NCBI RefSeq assembly: GCF_047663525.1
Contig: NC_092589.1
Location: 24,425,001-24,489,000 of the forward strand
Direction of reading: 5' to 3'
DNA: 64,000 nucleotides
Source of the DNA: Anas platyrhynchos
Lineage: Eukaryota > Chordata > Aves > Anseriformes > Anatidae
Shown: piece after piece, positions 39,201 to 51,956 of the stretch
How the letters are laid out: each line of letters opens with the position of its first letter
Position numbering within the stretch: position 1 is the stretch's first letter
Position numbers and translations under genes: made by a program
The notes under the pieces: model-generated
What the model was told of the DNA's origin: nothing
The model's input: only the letters and a program-made list of their open reading frames with translations
Database searches by the model: none

Positions 39201-42200
39201 TTAGTGGTAGGAGGACTCATTGTTTTTAAGTTGATCTACAAGCTAGACCTACAGTTGGCTAGAACAGTGCAAAAAAGAACCTAGAGAACATTTGTGAATT
39301 GAATGTGAAAGCATAGATTACTGCATTTTAAAACTTTCCCTTTTGGCAATACTACCTTCTGACTTCTTTTTTGAAGTCCAGATGTTTCTCAAGGTCTGAT
39401 TTTGTTGATTTCTTCTGAAACTCCTACTATGTGCACTCCTAGTACAAACAAACAAAGCTTCTGCTTTATGTAGGAGTACAGCTCTGAAGGGAACCTTCTG
39501 GATTATTCAATTGTCTCTTTATATTGTAGGTAACTGCGTTGTATAACCATGCTTACACATTTAGCATACTTAATCTAGAAGCAGGGCTCGACTTCCTCAA
39601 AGCTTTTATTCCCCTTAGAAGATGACCTGCTGATTAGGACTCTCTTCTGATTTTGTCATGGGTGTGAACATTTGTTCTGGTGCCAGCATTATTCTCCTCA
39701 CTCTCACGCCGTTCTTTTTAAAGATAATGAGCTGCTAGGCTATACTGAACTTGTCCTTATGAGTTGCAGTCTTTTCAAAAGGCATGTTTTTAGCTTAGGA
39801 AACTTCCTGCTATTTGCCCATGCCATTTGACTGCAGTTATATAAATACTTGCAATAGCATTCATTTGAGGGAGATGTAATAGGCTCTGACTTACTAACTT
39901 AACAGCTACAACTTTTAAAGCAGACGTTCCAGAGCAAGGCTTTCCACAAAATGTGCAATTTAAAAAAAAAAAAAAATGGAAAAATGTCAGCCACACCCAA
40001 AGCTAAACAAATCTCAAGTTACTGTTTTAAAATAAAAGTTCCCAAATGGGAAGGGTAGGCATTTGAATGTGGGAAATTAAAATTATGAACTCTTAAAGGG
40101 AATAAGTAAAAACAGAAATCTTTTAGTCAGTTCCGCAAGGAAGAATGTTTGAATTGGGAATTGTTGACTTGTTCAAGAAAAGTGCCTTATGAAGAGAAAT
40201 GCCTGCTTATGCTGCAGAACTATCAGCAGAGAGTTTGTCAGAACAAAACTGAAAATACTAAATTGTTTAGGGTGGTGTTTTTTTGTTTGTTTTTCTTTAG
40301 TGCCCAGCAGGATGCAGTATTTGAACTGGTTTCCATGGGTTTTAATGTAGCTCTGTGGTACACAAAATATGCATCAAGACTTGCTGGAAAAGAAGAGTAA
40401 GTATTTTTATTTTCATAGTAATTCCTTTGCAGCAATATTCCACCAAAAATCATAGGTTCTGAATTTTGACTGCTATAGTTCATGTCCATCTGAGACATTA
40501 GATGTTCAAGGGAGCAGTTGGCCTTCATTTATGTTTTTAATGTGCAAGTGCACTTCAGTCCCCTCTTCTGTTTGTGAAAGAAGAGTACTGATACCATCTG
40601 GCTATGGTATAGAGAAAGTGTCAGTTGTGAGTAAAGCCTTCCTATTTCCTGCTCTAGACATCTTAAGTACAAAGTTCAGATTCTTAAAATCACAATTCTG
40701 CTGATGTTTATCCCTGCAGATTTCTAAAGCTTTGACTTTTAACATCGAGGGTCCTATTTACTTAAAAGTCATTACAAGGTCTTGTGTTTCGTTTTTCAAG
40801 TGAGTTCTATTTGATTATTTAATGATTGAACATGACAAGAAAGTTTTTACTATGAAGGTAGCACAGAACTGGGACAGATTACTTAGAGAGGGAGAGAGAG
40901 AGGGGGGGGTATCTCCATTCTTGAAGGATTTCAAGATTCAGCTAGACAAAGCCATAACTGACCTGATCAACTGTTGGCCTTGGTCCTGCTCCAAAGCTGG
41001 ATGTTTCAGTAAATGACACTTAGAGGTCCTTTCCAACAAAAATTTCTGTGATTCACTCCATATTCTGTCCTTCCTTAGTATAACAGAAGATGAAGCAAAA
41101 GATGTTCACAGAAGTCTGAAGATAGCAGCTGGGATCTTTAAACATTTGAAGGTAGTAAAACTGTCTTTGCTGTCTGGTATTTGTCTCTGAGTACTTGACT
41201 TTTTGTCTTAGAAAAGCCTTTGCTTTCCTGATGAGATCACAGAATAAAACAATGCTTTAGACTACCTGAGTGATACAGGGAAGAGGAGTATTGTTATATA
41301 TATATGTTGTTAACCATGTGATCCGTTTTTCTCACTGGCAGTGGAAGAGTAATCAGTCTGTCTACCTACTAGTACCTGCAACAGTGTGGCCAGCTGTCTT
41401 GGGACCTTCACTGAGTGTTCCATCCATTTAGGAATAAGGGATGTGTTTTGCATTGGTGACGGTGATATTAAACCTAAACTGACTTCAGACTTGCTTTATG
41501 CTTAGGAAAGCCATATTCCAAAATTGATTACACCTGTAGAAAAAGGAAGAGATTTGGAAGCTCGACTTATAGACTCTTACATCATACAGTGCCAAGCAGA
41601 AGCTCAAGAAGGTATCCTCAAATCTACCCGTTTGTTGGGGCTGGGAAATGCTAGTCTTTGTCACTTCTGTGGTGTCTTGTGAAGTCTGCTTTGCAGCAAT
41701 GCCAGCTTTTTCTTCTGAAGTACTGTGGCTTGGTGGAGATGGTTGCTTTTAATGAAACCTAAGTTAAAATTTTAGGAGAAAAATGCCCCAAATCAGTCTG
41801 ATACTATAAATTTAACTACTTTGGAGAAATATGTGTCCTCTTCTTTACTTTCATGCAGTAAATATCAATATATTCCATACTTGCCTAACGTAAATTCCCA
41901 GTTCCTTTCCTTTAAAATATTTGCAGCTTCTGTGTACTGCTTACTCTTCAGACTAACAGTCTTTCAGCTTTCCTATTAATTTGAAATTATTCAAGAAACA
42001 GTCTGTCTTCATTCTGCAGTTTGCTTGACTTGTGAGAACATATTTGTTTTCTGCTAATGTAAAGGTTTTAAAATGTCTCTGCTAATTTAGTGTGACGTTT
42101 TCAATTAAGCTTTAGTACTGTGGTGTGGAAAGTGTTTTGTTTTGTTTTGTTTTTCAGTGACAATTGCTCGGGCTATTGAGCTGAAACACAATCCAGGTCT

Positions 42201-45200
42201 AATAGCTGCTCTTGCTTATGAAACAGCTAACTTTTACCAAAAAGCTGGTGAGTGTCTTGTTTTTTATCCTCAGTGACCTGTTTATTACCAGCAGACATAC
42301 TTCACTGCAATATTAATGCTGCTTCTCAGTGGGTAGTTAGTGGTAGGAAATGCTGGTGAGAGAAGACAAGACAGTAATGAGCAACCGCAACAGACGTGGT
42401 TGGTATAAGTGGAGTGTGTTTGGCTGTCTTTGGGCAGCAGTGTGATGCAGACAAGTAAGCTGTGCAGTAGTTTAATTCTCTGTGTCCTCACAGCTGGGCA
42501 AGCTGATCTGTAGCTTTGCAAAGGCAAGTGGGAAAAGTGCACAAGTACGTGAATAAATATGAGAGATAATATGGTAACAGGCATAGTATTTTCATAAGTT
42601 GCTGCTTGAAATTAAGCTAGGATCCAACTTTGAAATGCTGCCTAAAAACACTTAGGAAAATTAGCCTTCCAAATGTAGTGGTCAGCTCTTTCAGGGATTC
42701 TAGGAACAACTGCACAACAGCTCAATAAGCTGCATATTTTTGGTTTTCTCATGGTTTCTTTACCTATTTGCAGGAGTAATTTATGTCACTTGTTTCTAGC
42801 TACTTTGTAGTTAAGATCCCATGTTAAGTTTAATAATTCTAGTCTTTGAGTGTGTGTGTGGGGGATTTTCTTTTTCAAAAAGTCTTGAAGAGTAACATTA
42901 GATGTATTCACAGATCAAACGTTATCCAGTTTGGATCCAGCCTATGCAGGTAAATGGAGGAAGTATTTAAACTTGAAGACCTGTTTCTATATGGCCTATG
43001 TAAGTACTTGATTAATAACAGTCACAATTCTTAATGTTATCTAAGGCTGCATAGGGAATGGGAGTTATGTATTGCCTTGACTTTCTTTCCATGCTGTGAA
43101 GAGACACTGCAATATCAGGGTATTTGAGGTGTTTTTGTTGAGCCAGGTGAAATTTCTGCAGTGTGGAATTTACTGTGATCACCTATCTTTAAGTGAAGCC
43201 AATCAGGTTGAGCGTAATACTTGTTTTCCATTATCTTTATCAAAGTCTGATTCTAGGCATAATTCAGAGCTGCTCATCTTTTTTATGAAAGCCTTGAGTG
43301 AAGCTGCATCAAATGTTAAGTGCAATTCCAAGTCCTGTCCCTTTTTTCATGACTGATCTCTGGTGCAATGGCACTCTTGGGATTATCAGCTGCTCTGTTT
43401 GCTGATTGCTGGTTACTTCTTGTATCCTGTCACAGTATGTGATGTGGTTATTTCATAGTGGGGAAAAAAAAGGGCCCAAACTACACAGTTAAAACAGTTG
43501 TCTTTCTCTTACTTTAAACCTGTAATTAAAAGCTTCAAGTCTTATTAGCAAGCTTCAGAGTAAGAGGTGGTCAGAGCTGTAGTAGTTGACTGTCTTTTAC
43601 TTTTTAATTTCTGTAATATGGGCAATGAAGATTGATGCTTGATATACTGTGAGATAGGATATTAGAGGAAGATATGCAAGGTATACATTAGTTCATGACC
43701 TTCTTCCTTAACTTACAGTATGTAGTAGCTAAGTATTCAAACTCAATGTCTCCTGATTAATAGCAAAAAGGCCTCAGTTCTCACTGCAATACAGTACTGT
43801 CTTTGAGCATAAGTGTGCAGGAATGGGGCTTCTTGGAGAGGAAAAGTTGTTAGACCACAGCAAGATATCTCAGGCAGTAGAATTGGTCTCTCTTCTGGAT
43901 TCTGTGATGTTTGTTGCAGGCTCAGTTTTTGAGTGTTAAGGTGGTTTAGTTTTTAGTCTTTGCTTTGCTTTGACAGATGTTCATTGTCATTCTATGATAG
44001 GGTTTAATGCTGCACACTGAGACTGTGAGACAGAGGTTGGAACTGGACTATGTACTGATGCTTTTGGTGCAAAAGCCTTCATGAAGCTCCAAGTTACTCT
44101 TGGCTAGACTTGAGGCAGATTGCTTTAGACCCAGCTCAAGTGTTTGTGTTGAACTTCATTGTTCAGAATAAATGTACCTTTGTTGTCAGTGTGTGCTGCT
44201 TTGACTTCCATTCCCGAATTGTCAGCCATCTGCAGAGAATGGCAGCTTCAAAGACAGCTGATGTAAGGAAGAGCGAAATGAGTTGACGTGGGAAGTACCC
44301 ACTGATAATGGTAATGATTTTGTCCTCTCTCATTAGGCGTACTGTTACCATGGTCAAACTTTGCTGGCCAGTGATAAATGTGGGGAAGCAATTAGATCTC
44401 TCCAAGAATCAGAGAAATGTAAGTGTGACTGAGATGGGATTATGTATCTGATGATGACATACCTGTTCTATTTTGTTGTGTTGTGTTTATTTGTCTCTTA
44501 CAAACTGAAGATTTTTATCTCTCGCCTGGTAATAATCCAGTACACTTTTAAATAGACAGAATACTTTTTATTTTTTTATTTTTTGCGGGGGGAGGGAGGA
44601 GGAGGGAGGGAAGGATCTGTCATCCCAAAGGCTGTCTTTCATAAAGGGACTGCAGAAAATTTCTTCTTCATTTCTCAGCCTGTTAAAGGCTGGCTCCGAA
44701 CTGCCTACAATACACATAAAAAAAAAAATGAACTGATTGGTCAGCATATTTTCTGGTCTGTGTGTTAAGTTACTGCAATATTTTCTGCTTTGGAGTTGGC
44801 TTTGTCTTAGATTAAACAGTAAATCTGGACTATCACTCATGTCTCAAAGTTTTGTTTTGGTTTTGTTCATTTTTTTTTAACAGATTTCAGTAGTTCATTT
44901 CCTTCCTATTAGTTTGAAAGGTAGATTAGCAGAGCTATGTATATGTTTGGAGTAGTTCAAGGACTTCTGAATAGCCTTCTCCTTCAAAACTATTGCTCAT
45001 GTGGAAATATATTGTTCCTACTGTATTGTGTAAAGACAGGCAGCGTTTTCTGTTTTACCCCGGTGGCTCGCACTGCGTAACTTTACCACAACGTGTAAAA
45101 ATGCTCAAATCATCTTATTTGAAATTTATAATTTTAAAAATATCTGAAAAGAATTAAGTAGGAACAAACTAAATTGGATTACTTGCAGTAAAACAAATAT

Positions 45201-47634
45201 TGTGTTTTTTACTATGCCTGCTGTTCAAAGAAGAGTGCTTGTTTTCCCACTCCATATTAAGTGCTGTTTATTTTTGTACAGCAGCTCTGCATGGATACCT
45301 TCATACCCATTCTTGTTCCCTATTGTGCTGCACAGTTTTCAGGCTTACTGTTGCATTTTGCCCCCATAGTAAGAATGCTTTTGTGATTCTCTCTGCTCAG
45401 AAAGCGATCTTTTTTTTTTTTTTTCTTCCTGTTCCTAGTCTACTTTTTGGATGCAGAAAATCTTGGCTGGAAGTGCTGCTGCCTTTTAGCTAGTTTATTT
45501 TTGTTTCTAAGAAGTAAGAAGCCTGAATGGATTCTGATGTCTCTTATAGCTCAGGCTGTAGATCAGAACTGTCCTTTAACAGACTCATGTAACTGATTTT
45601 TATTACGTTCCTTTCTTGCAAAGTTTTTGCCAAGGCTGAAGCATTGTGCAAAGAATATGGAGAAACCAAAGGGCCTGGGACTACTGCCAAACCTTCTGGA
45701 CATCTCTTCTTTAGGAAACTAGGAACTTTGATCAAGAACACACTAGAAAAATGCCAGAGAGAGAATGGGTTCATGTAAGTAATTTGGGGTTGGTGCAGTA
45801 CTCTGTGTGGACTGTTAATACCTCATTTGCTTTTATTTCAGGGTGGGATGGTAAATTATTCTTCAGTTCTTGTATTTCTTTAGGGTATGAGATGTAACTT
45901 GGAATTACAAATGGCTTTGTTTTTTCTCTTATCAGATTTGCTGTGGGTCTGTGCTGTCACCCTCTGTTCTATGCCAGTTCAGCTGTGTAGGTTGGAGTGA
46001 TGTGCTGGAGAGCTTAAGCTGTTTCCTTCCCTCGTTCCTCAGCTATTTTCTCTTCTACACAAGAGAAAGTCCTGCAGAGGCTGCTGGGTTGCATTAATGA
46101 CCTTTTCCCTGCTGCTGGGATGTAGTAGACAAAAGAGGATGGAGGGGAAACGGAGAAGACTGATAGCTGGTTCTGCTTTGCTACCAGAGAAATCTAAAGT
46201 CATGCCTTCTGTGAATAACATGCTTAGGGTGCTAAGAGCTTTACCAGTCTACATATAATTAATGCTAAGAGTAGGGATTTCCGTTACTGTCCTTTCCAAA
46301 AAAGAGTTTCAAAAAGGTTTGAAATAGCAAGATTATTTTGTCTTTAGAAATCCTTTGCTGATTCCCTTCTCCCTTCTCCTCATGACTTAGTATTCCATAA
46401 TACGTTTATTTCCCATTTGTATAATATTTGAAGACCTGTGTAGTAGGAGAATTGACTAAACACAAAGGATTGTGTTGGAGCAAGACTTTGTGGGTGTTGC
46501 AATGTCATCTCTATTACGCAGTGTGGCGCATTAAGATTGATCATGCAGTAGCAAAGCAAAGCACTGTCTGTATCCTTTTTCTTGGGACATATTTTGGGGT
46601 TTGTCTGTTTCTCTAAACATCTTTCTAGACAAGACCACAAGAGGTGGTCTTCTCATTGAAGCCTTGGGAATAATGGTTACCAAGTAGGAAAGAACCCACC
46701 TAACTGGGTATGAACAATACCAAGAAGGAATTGCTTTTGTTTCAAATCTTGCTGAGAGAATGCATTCTGGATGGTGCCTTAATGAAATGGAATGAGAGCA
46801 GCAATGGTAGCCACTGTAAAAGCCCAGATTGTTTTTCTTTAGAATTGCAAACGAGACTTGCAGAGAGAGTTCATTGTGTTTTCAATATACTGCTGTATTC
46901 TATTACAGCTATTTTCAGAAGGTGCCAGCAGAGGCTCCCCAGCTGGAACTAAAAGCAAACTATGGCCTAGTAGAGCCTGTTCCTTTTGAATTTCCTGCAC
47001 TGAATGCACACTGGACTCCTGAAACACTTAATGCATTTGATCTCACCAAGAGGCCAAAGGATGACACTGTAAGATAACCTTACACGTTTTTCTTTCCCAT
47101 TAGCTTTATTCTGTCTTTAATAAACGTTTTATTCTTTTGTAATGCTTCCCACCTCAGTGAAGGGCATAAACACAAGGCTACCACCTGAGCTCACATTTCT
47201 CCTGTGCAAGGAGGCAAGTCAATTAATCTCTGCCACACTGTTGGAATCTAGAAATTAGGAGTAATGCTTTTCCAAATCTTGAATAGGAGGAAGTTCTCTG
47301 ATGTGTATAAGATGCTGAGATGGTACAGGAGTGAATGCTATAGAAAAATCCTTTTAAGAAAATGATTCATTTACGGATGCTGAAATAGTCAACATTCAGC
47401 TTTTTTCCTTCCTCTTTGGTCAAAGGCTACAGCTTTGAAAAGAGAAAGGACTGCTAGTTTAGGATATGTAAAGTTAGCCGTACATAAATACTGTGCAGAC
47501 ACAGTGGTTTGTACTTGGGGTATTTATTTTTTTTTTCTTGTTCACAGGCTAAACCAAAACCAGATGAAGAAGTAAAGCCTCTGAAGGAACCAGATATAAA
47601 GCCTCAAAAAGACAGTGGATGCCAGATTTCTTAA
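36228..47634 (+). CDS. BROX: BROX, Bro1 domain and CAAX motif containing protein (411 aa)
   Basis: Coding exons: 36283-36383, 37157-37263, 38835-38931, 40301-40396, 41079-41151, 41506-41611, 42158-42247, 42914-42999, 44337-44418, 45624-45774, 46909-47068 and 47548-47634. They sum to 1236 bases, 411 codons plus TAA, exactly the human length, with all phases consistent. The Bro1 domain spans roughly residues 1-375 ([15 protein letters not shown]..., [19 protein letters not shown]). The protein ends in C-Q-I-S, a CAAX box whose final Ser predicts farnesylation. BROX binds CHMP4/CHMP5 ESCRT proteins through the Bro1 domain, and in human cells acts at ruptured nuclear envelope with nesprin-2. Unlike ALIX it has no V domain or proline-rich tail. 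The ATG has A at -3. The span given starts at the acceptor of the first coding exon and includes 55 bases of 5' UTR. Confidence 0.96.
36283..36383 (+). CDS. BROX: BROX coding exon 1 (start codon)
   Basis: Encodes [20 protein letters not shown] then [13 protein letters not shown], ending at TGCAA|GTAAGT in phase 2. Confidence 0.95.
37157..37263 (+). CDS. BROX: BROX coding exon 2
   Basis: Acceptor CATACAG, donor ACAAG|GTAAGA. Encodes [20 protein letters not shown] then [16 protein letters not shown]. Confidence 0.95.
37264..38834 (+). other. BROX: BROX intron with a short CR1 end fragment
   Basis: 1.6 kb intron. Apart from the CR1-like sequence near 38520 no other element is recognised. Confidence 0.8.
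38519..38562 (-). mobile_element. CR1 3'-end fragment
   Basis: AAAATCGTAGAGTGGCTAGG followed by ATTGGAAGGGGCC resembles the reverse complement of the CR1 3' terminus. Short and diverged. Confidence 0.6.
38835..38931 (+). CDS. BROX: BROX coding exon 3
   Basis: Acceptor CCGTAG, donor CCAAG|GTATGC. Encodes [20 protein letters not shown] then [12 protein letters not shown]. Confidence 0.95.
40301..40396 (+). CDS. BROX: BROX coding exon 4
   Basis: Acceptor TTCTTTAG, donor GAAGA|GTAAGT. Encodes [20 protein letters not shown] then [11 protein letters not shown], a core Bro1 segment. Confidence 0.95.
40855..41055 (+). mobile_element. CR1 3' fragment next to a BROX splice acceptor
   Basis: Plus-strand copy of the CR1 3' UTR: ATCTCCATTCTTGAAGGATT, a degraded GACAAAGCCATAACTGACCT block, GAGGTCCTTTCCAAC, then ATTTCTGTGATTC. 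It ends about 24 bases before BROX coding exon 5. Confidence 0.82.
41079..41151 (+). CDS. BROX: BROX coding exon 5
   Basis: Acceptor CTTCCTTAG, with a CR1 fragment ending about 24 bases before the exon; donor GAAG|GTAGTA is weak. Encodes [24 protein letters not shown]. Confidence 0.95.
41506..41611 (+). CDS. BROX: BROX coding exon 6
   Basis: Acceptor ATGCTTAG, donor GAAG|GTATCC. Encodes [20 protein letters not shown] then [15 protein letters not shown]. Confidence 0.95.
42158..42247 (+). CDS. BROX: BROX coding exon 7
   Basis: Acceptor TTTTTCAG after a (TTTTG)n tract, donor GCTG|GTGAGT. Encodes [20 protein letters not shown] then [10 protein letters not shown]. Confidence 0.95.
42914..42999 (+). 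CDS. BROX: BROX coding exon 8
   Basis: Acceptor ATTCACAG, donor CTAT|GTAAGT. Encodes [20 protein letters not shown] then LKTCFYMAY. Confidence 0.95.
44337..44418 (+). CDS. BROX: BROX coding exon 9
   Basis: Acceptor CTCATTAG, donor AAAT|GTAAGT. Encodes [20 protein letters not shown] then SLQESEK. Confidence 0.95.
45624..45774 (+). CDS. BROX: BROX coding exon 10
   Basis: Acceptor TTGCAAAG lacks a strong adjacent pyrimidine tract; donor TTCAT|GTAAGT. Encodes [20 protein letters not shown]...[18 protein letters not shown]. Confidence 0.94.
46909..47068 (+). CDS. BROX: BROX coding exon 11
   Basis: Acceptor TATTACAG, donor ACACT|GTAAGA. Encodes [20 protein letters not shown]...[20 protein letters not shown]...KRPKDDT, the end of the Bro1 domain. 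Confidence 0.95.
47548..47634 (+). CDS. BROX: BROX coding exon 12, CAAX tail
   Basis: Acceptor TTCACAG. Encodes [28 protein letters not shown], then TAA. The terminal C-Q-I-S corresponds to human CYIS, the prenylation site. Confidence 0.95.
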   Translation, partial: AKPKPDEEVKPLKEPDIKPQKDSGCQIS

Positions 47635-50045
47635 GTGTCATAAGTGCTTTGAACTCGCTTTAAAACTGTATTAATTGGACTCTGGGGCTTTTAGTTCCGA
47701 TCTCCCTTTTTCTGATTCTTCTTTGTTAATTTAGAAGACTAATTTAGTTTACTTTTGTTAGTATGCATCTATCTTGCTTGAGCATGTGATGGATTTCTAG
47801 GAGTTTATATCTGACTTATTTTTGGGTTTAGTGGGATATCATAGAATGATTGGGCTTAAATGTTCATATTGTGCCTCTAGAGAGTTTCTTTTTGTGGGTT
47901 TAGTTTCTGCCCACAAATAGCAACGGAAGTATCATGATTGTAATTTTTAAAGATTTCCCAGTAAAATATATGCTTATGATGTCACATTCTGCAAACCAAA
48001 GTTTGCAGGAACAGTTATATTTATTCACATTTGTCATACAGGCTTAGCATCCTGTCATGTTCTGATTCACTTCAATGTAGCGGGTGAAGAAAATCTGGGT
48101 TTGGTATTTAACAATCCTATGGTATTTAACAGCACTTTCACAGAACTTGGAAAATCCTGAGTTCTGCATAAATGGAACACAATTTATATTCTTCTGAAAC
48201 TCGTAGCCTCTGTTCTTTCCTTTCTAGATCAAGGTCCCTGTATGAGCATTTGTATTGAGTAAAGTACTTTATCTTGTATGTCCTTAAGTTAAAATCCCTT
48301 AGTATTAAATTGTATATGGAAGTGATGCAGCAGGTAATATGTAAGTGCTTGAAAGTTTTAGTTTTAGCATAGTTCTTTCCAAAATGGAATGTGGAGCTAT
48401 TTTGCCAATACAGACTTTTAATTCTCTTAAAAAACGTATTGCAGCTGTAGTCATCTGCATTTGCTTAGCCTGCCCCCTTTAAGGATCAAGCTAAAGTTAA
48501 CTCCAGTTCATAATCATGATTTTTTCAGTTGCTCATTGTTCTTCAGAATTTGCATGCATATGTCAATACATCTCAACTCAATTGATTTTCTTTCTACACA
48601 ACTAGATTCCATCTTTCCTTCTCCCCTCACTTTCCCTTCCATCTGCTATGTCCAAAGGCACAGGCTGACCTTTGTTTGCTAATGCACATGTAGATTCTGG
48701 GACTTGTTTCCAGTGAGGCTTTTGGCTGTGGGTGTATTTCAGTATATAAATATCTTAAATTAAGCAGACCATGACTAAATCATTCCCAAAAAATCTTCTT
48801 AGGAAAGGTTCTTTTATGGACTTGTATTCTTCATTCTTTGGACGTTTTAATGAACCAAGCGGTTTGGTTGAATCAAGTTCACTGTAAATAGTTCAGGGCA
48901 TAACCAAGTGGATTGTGTCAGATTGCGGTATTACTTAAGCCTAGCTGTGTAACCTCTTATGCCATAGCTGTTTCGGTAAATATGATGTAGTAGTTTAAAA
49001 ATAGACTAATGGAACAAACTAATTCACTTAACATGTGTTGCTTTTCAAGTCAAACTTTGTTTACTCGTAGTTAAAATCCTATGGCAAACACTGGATTGTT
49101 TTGCCCAAGAAACTGGAGACTGTTTGTGTGCGAAGCATTGAGTGCTGTCAGTCAATGAACAGTTCTCTCTTTGGTTTTGATGGGTAGTGGCAAGAATTAC
49201 TGTAAATATTATTGAGATTGCCTTTCCAATATGCTCAAGAATATAGATGAATTGACTGGGAGTTTTGGTTAATCTGGAAGCCTAACAACCACGTTCCTTC
49301 CATTATGATTTCTTCTTGTAGTTTTTAAGAATGACGTATTTTGAATGGTGACTTTTTAATATTCTTTTGCTGCAAGAGCCTGTTTTTTCTGGCACTGGTT
49401 TTAGAGGCTCTCATGGCTGAATCTGCAAATGTTGTTGGTGTAAATAGTCTTTTGAAAACTTGTGCTCAGGCTAAATAGTGAGCACTAGGCCCTCTATTTT
49501 GTGCTTTTAAAATGTACCAATAGTCTTTAATCTTCTATAAAGCAAACTATTAAGTTCTTTGTAAAATTTGTATTTAAATACTTTTAATACGCTTCTTCCA
49601 TGTTTCATGTTTCTGGGTTTACAGTAGTTAATCTCCACCCAGCACGTGACACTCCTGGAACTGAAGGACTAAGTTTGGCTCTTGGATGCTGATGCCTGCC
49701 TCCCACTGGATTTGGTAGAGGAGCTTTGCCTGTCAGCCTAAGGATAATATTTGGTCACCTGACTATTTAGCATGAATGTGTGGCGTGCCTGTAATGATGG
49801 TACTGGTTCATAGTATAAGCAAGAAAACATACCTGTATCTGTGTAGGATGCAGCCTCCTTTGCACTTGAGAATTTCCAGTCTTGCAATTTTCATACAATA
49901 TGATTGTAAATATTTCTTTCTGTCCTTTTAGTTTGGTTGCACTGATTTCATTATTGTGCTATTGGTAAGATTTTTATGAGAAACATTACTAATATGTATT
50001 TTAAATTGTCTATGAATAAAATAAACTCATGAAGCCATTCTGTTT
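47635..50045 (+). other. BROX: BROX 3' UTR
   Basis: About 2.4 kb of AT-rich sequence with no coding potential, running from the stop to two overlapping AATAAA signals. Confidence 0.7.
50015..50025 (+). terminator. BROX: BROX poly(A) signals, overlapping AATAAAATAAA
   Basis: Two AATAAA hexamers share one base at 50015-50020 and 50020-50025, followed within 30 bases by T/G-rich sequence. Earlier weaker variants in the UTR are not excluded. Confidence 0.7.
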
Positions 50046-51017
50046 GGAGGACATGAGAAGAGGCAGTAATTTGTCTGTTTTCCATGTGAGTTCAGAGAAG
50101 TTAAGTTTCTCAGTATTGGCTGAGGAATGATGCGTTTTACTCTGCACCTAGTATCTAAATTGAAGTTTCAGCATTAACATAAATTTTGTTCGTTCCCATT
50201 ATTTATTCCTGAAACAAACAAACAGGAAAAAAAAATATCTTTTAAAGGTCATTGCCAAATTATTGCTGCAGTAGGAGCTGGTGGGTTTTATTGTTGTTTT
50301 TAAGTATAGCCCAGTTGAGTGAGGAGTAAAACGCAGTACCATTTGTCTGGCACAGAAAAGGCCCTGTAGTGGGTATCTGTCTCCAGATTTTGAGTGTGCA
50401 GCATGTTCACCTTTCCACATTGACGTTTGGATTTGTTCAGATCATTTTCTGCTGGCGATGCTCTCAAATCGAACAAGTGTCACATGGCAGCTGAGGGCCC
50501 CTTGATCAGCTTTTCACGTATCAAGTCCTTCGTTCGTTGGCGTTGGTGTCTTCGTGGATTGCAGCCTGTCTGAAGCAAGCCTGTACTCTGATTAAACTTC
50601 AGTGGAATCAGGTATGATGAGGTTGCCCAAGCAGTCCTGTTTTATGAAGATGGTCACCATGCAATCTTAACCTTCATAGTTGGAGAATTTATATATAAAC
50701 ACAAGTTTCAGAATATCATTTAAGATAAGCTGAATGTGTCAGTTGTTTCATCACTTAAAATATTAAGTAAGTCATTAGGCATGATTTGGTATGCCTATAA
50801 AAAGTTATAGTGCTCGCAAAGGTATGTGATGTTGTAGGATATAGTATATGCTATGTGAAGGAAGTTTCATATGTGCAGATTGCTGGACAATACTTTACAT
50901 TGCCAGCAGGTGGCAAATAAATTTATAAGGAACAGATTTTTTCATTCTCAGAGGCAGGGCTGGCTCTTTCATTTCCTGGTGTAAATACATGCTAATGCCC
51001 TTTAGCCACTGAGGATC

Positions 51018-51095
51018 TAGCTCAGCTTCTGGAATTAAAAAATAGCTCAGCTTCTAGAAGACAAAAATAGCTCAGCTTCTAGAAGAAAACCATAG
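51018..51095. repeat. 25-bp tandem repeat, three units
   Basis: TAGCTCAGCTTCT begins at 51018, 51043 and 51068, each followed by a variable A-rich 12-base end; a fourth start TAGCC is at 51093. Intergenic, downstream of BROX. Confidence 0.9.
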
Positions 51096-51956
51096 CCTAA
51101 GGTGGTAAAATGCTAACTATTTCTTCCAAGTGTGGCATACTTGAAAACCTGCAAGTACAACTCTCACCACATTTTTTCAAGAGTAGCGATTTACATACGC
51201 CTTTGTGCTCTATTTATTTATTTATTTATTTCTAGTCCTACCCACCCCCTTGGTCTGCTCTCCATTTTACCTGTTCTTAACTTCATGCAAAGTTTGCAAA
51301 TAGGCAGGACCTGCCCACAGTTCAAATACAAGCAGTTCTTGCATCCTGTAGCTTTAGGGTTGGGTTTCCTGATTTCCCGCTGGCTCTGTACTGCTGCTAG
51401 TGCTTCAAGGCAGGTTTTTAAATGAGTAGATTCTGTGTGAAAACGCTAAATATACTGAATCTAGCGTCTCTCGTTTATTTGTCCTGGGAAATACTACTCT
51501 CCTGCATCTATTTTTATGTCATGGGGTGTCCCCACAAATTTTTACAGGTGAGTTTCCTTTTTAATTTGTTGATGCTAAGTATTTTTCAGAAATGCATGTT
51601 TGACCTTTTGTAGCTTTTGAAGCTTCATAAAGTGACTCAACACTGAATTGTTAGTGTAAAGAGATCTGGGACATTACTCTTGTAAAAAGCACAGCAGTAT
51701 CAACATCATTGCCTAATCTGTTTATTGTAAATTTTGTACTTTTCCTTCTTCACCTTCCCTCCAGTAAACAAGTTGCATGTATAAGCAGTGAAAAATACAT
51801 TTTTATCCCTAGCTGGCTTACAGACAGAGAAATGTAAATAAATAATAACTGCACAAAAGTGAGTGCGCCCGTGTTCAAGAACATCAGTGATGCTATACTC
51901 TTTTCTCAAGCATTTCCTAGTTTTGATGTGTAGTTCCATGTGATCTGAGCTTTCCT

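Larger units (their letters stand above)
42248..46908 (+). other. BROX: BROX introns 7-10
   Basis: The four introns between 42248 and 46908 hold no further recognised exon. Notable items are a G/A-rich stretch at 44585-44612 and a T-run at 45409-45424. Confidence 0.75.
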
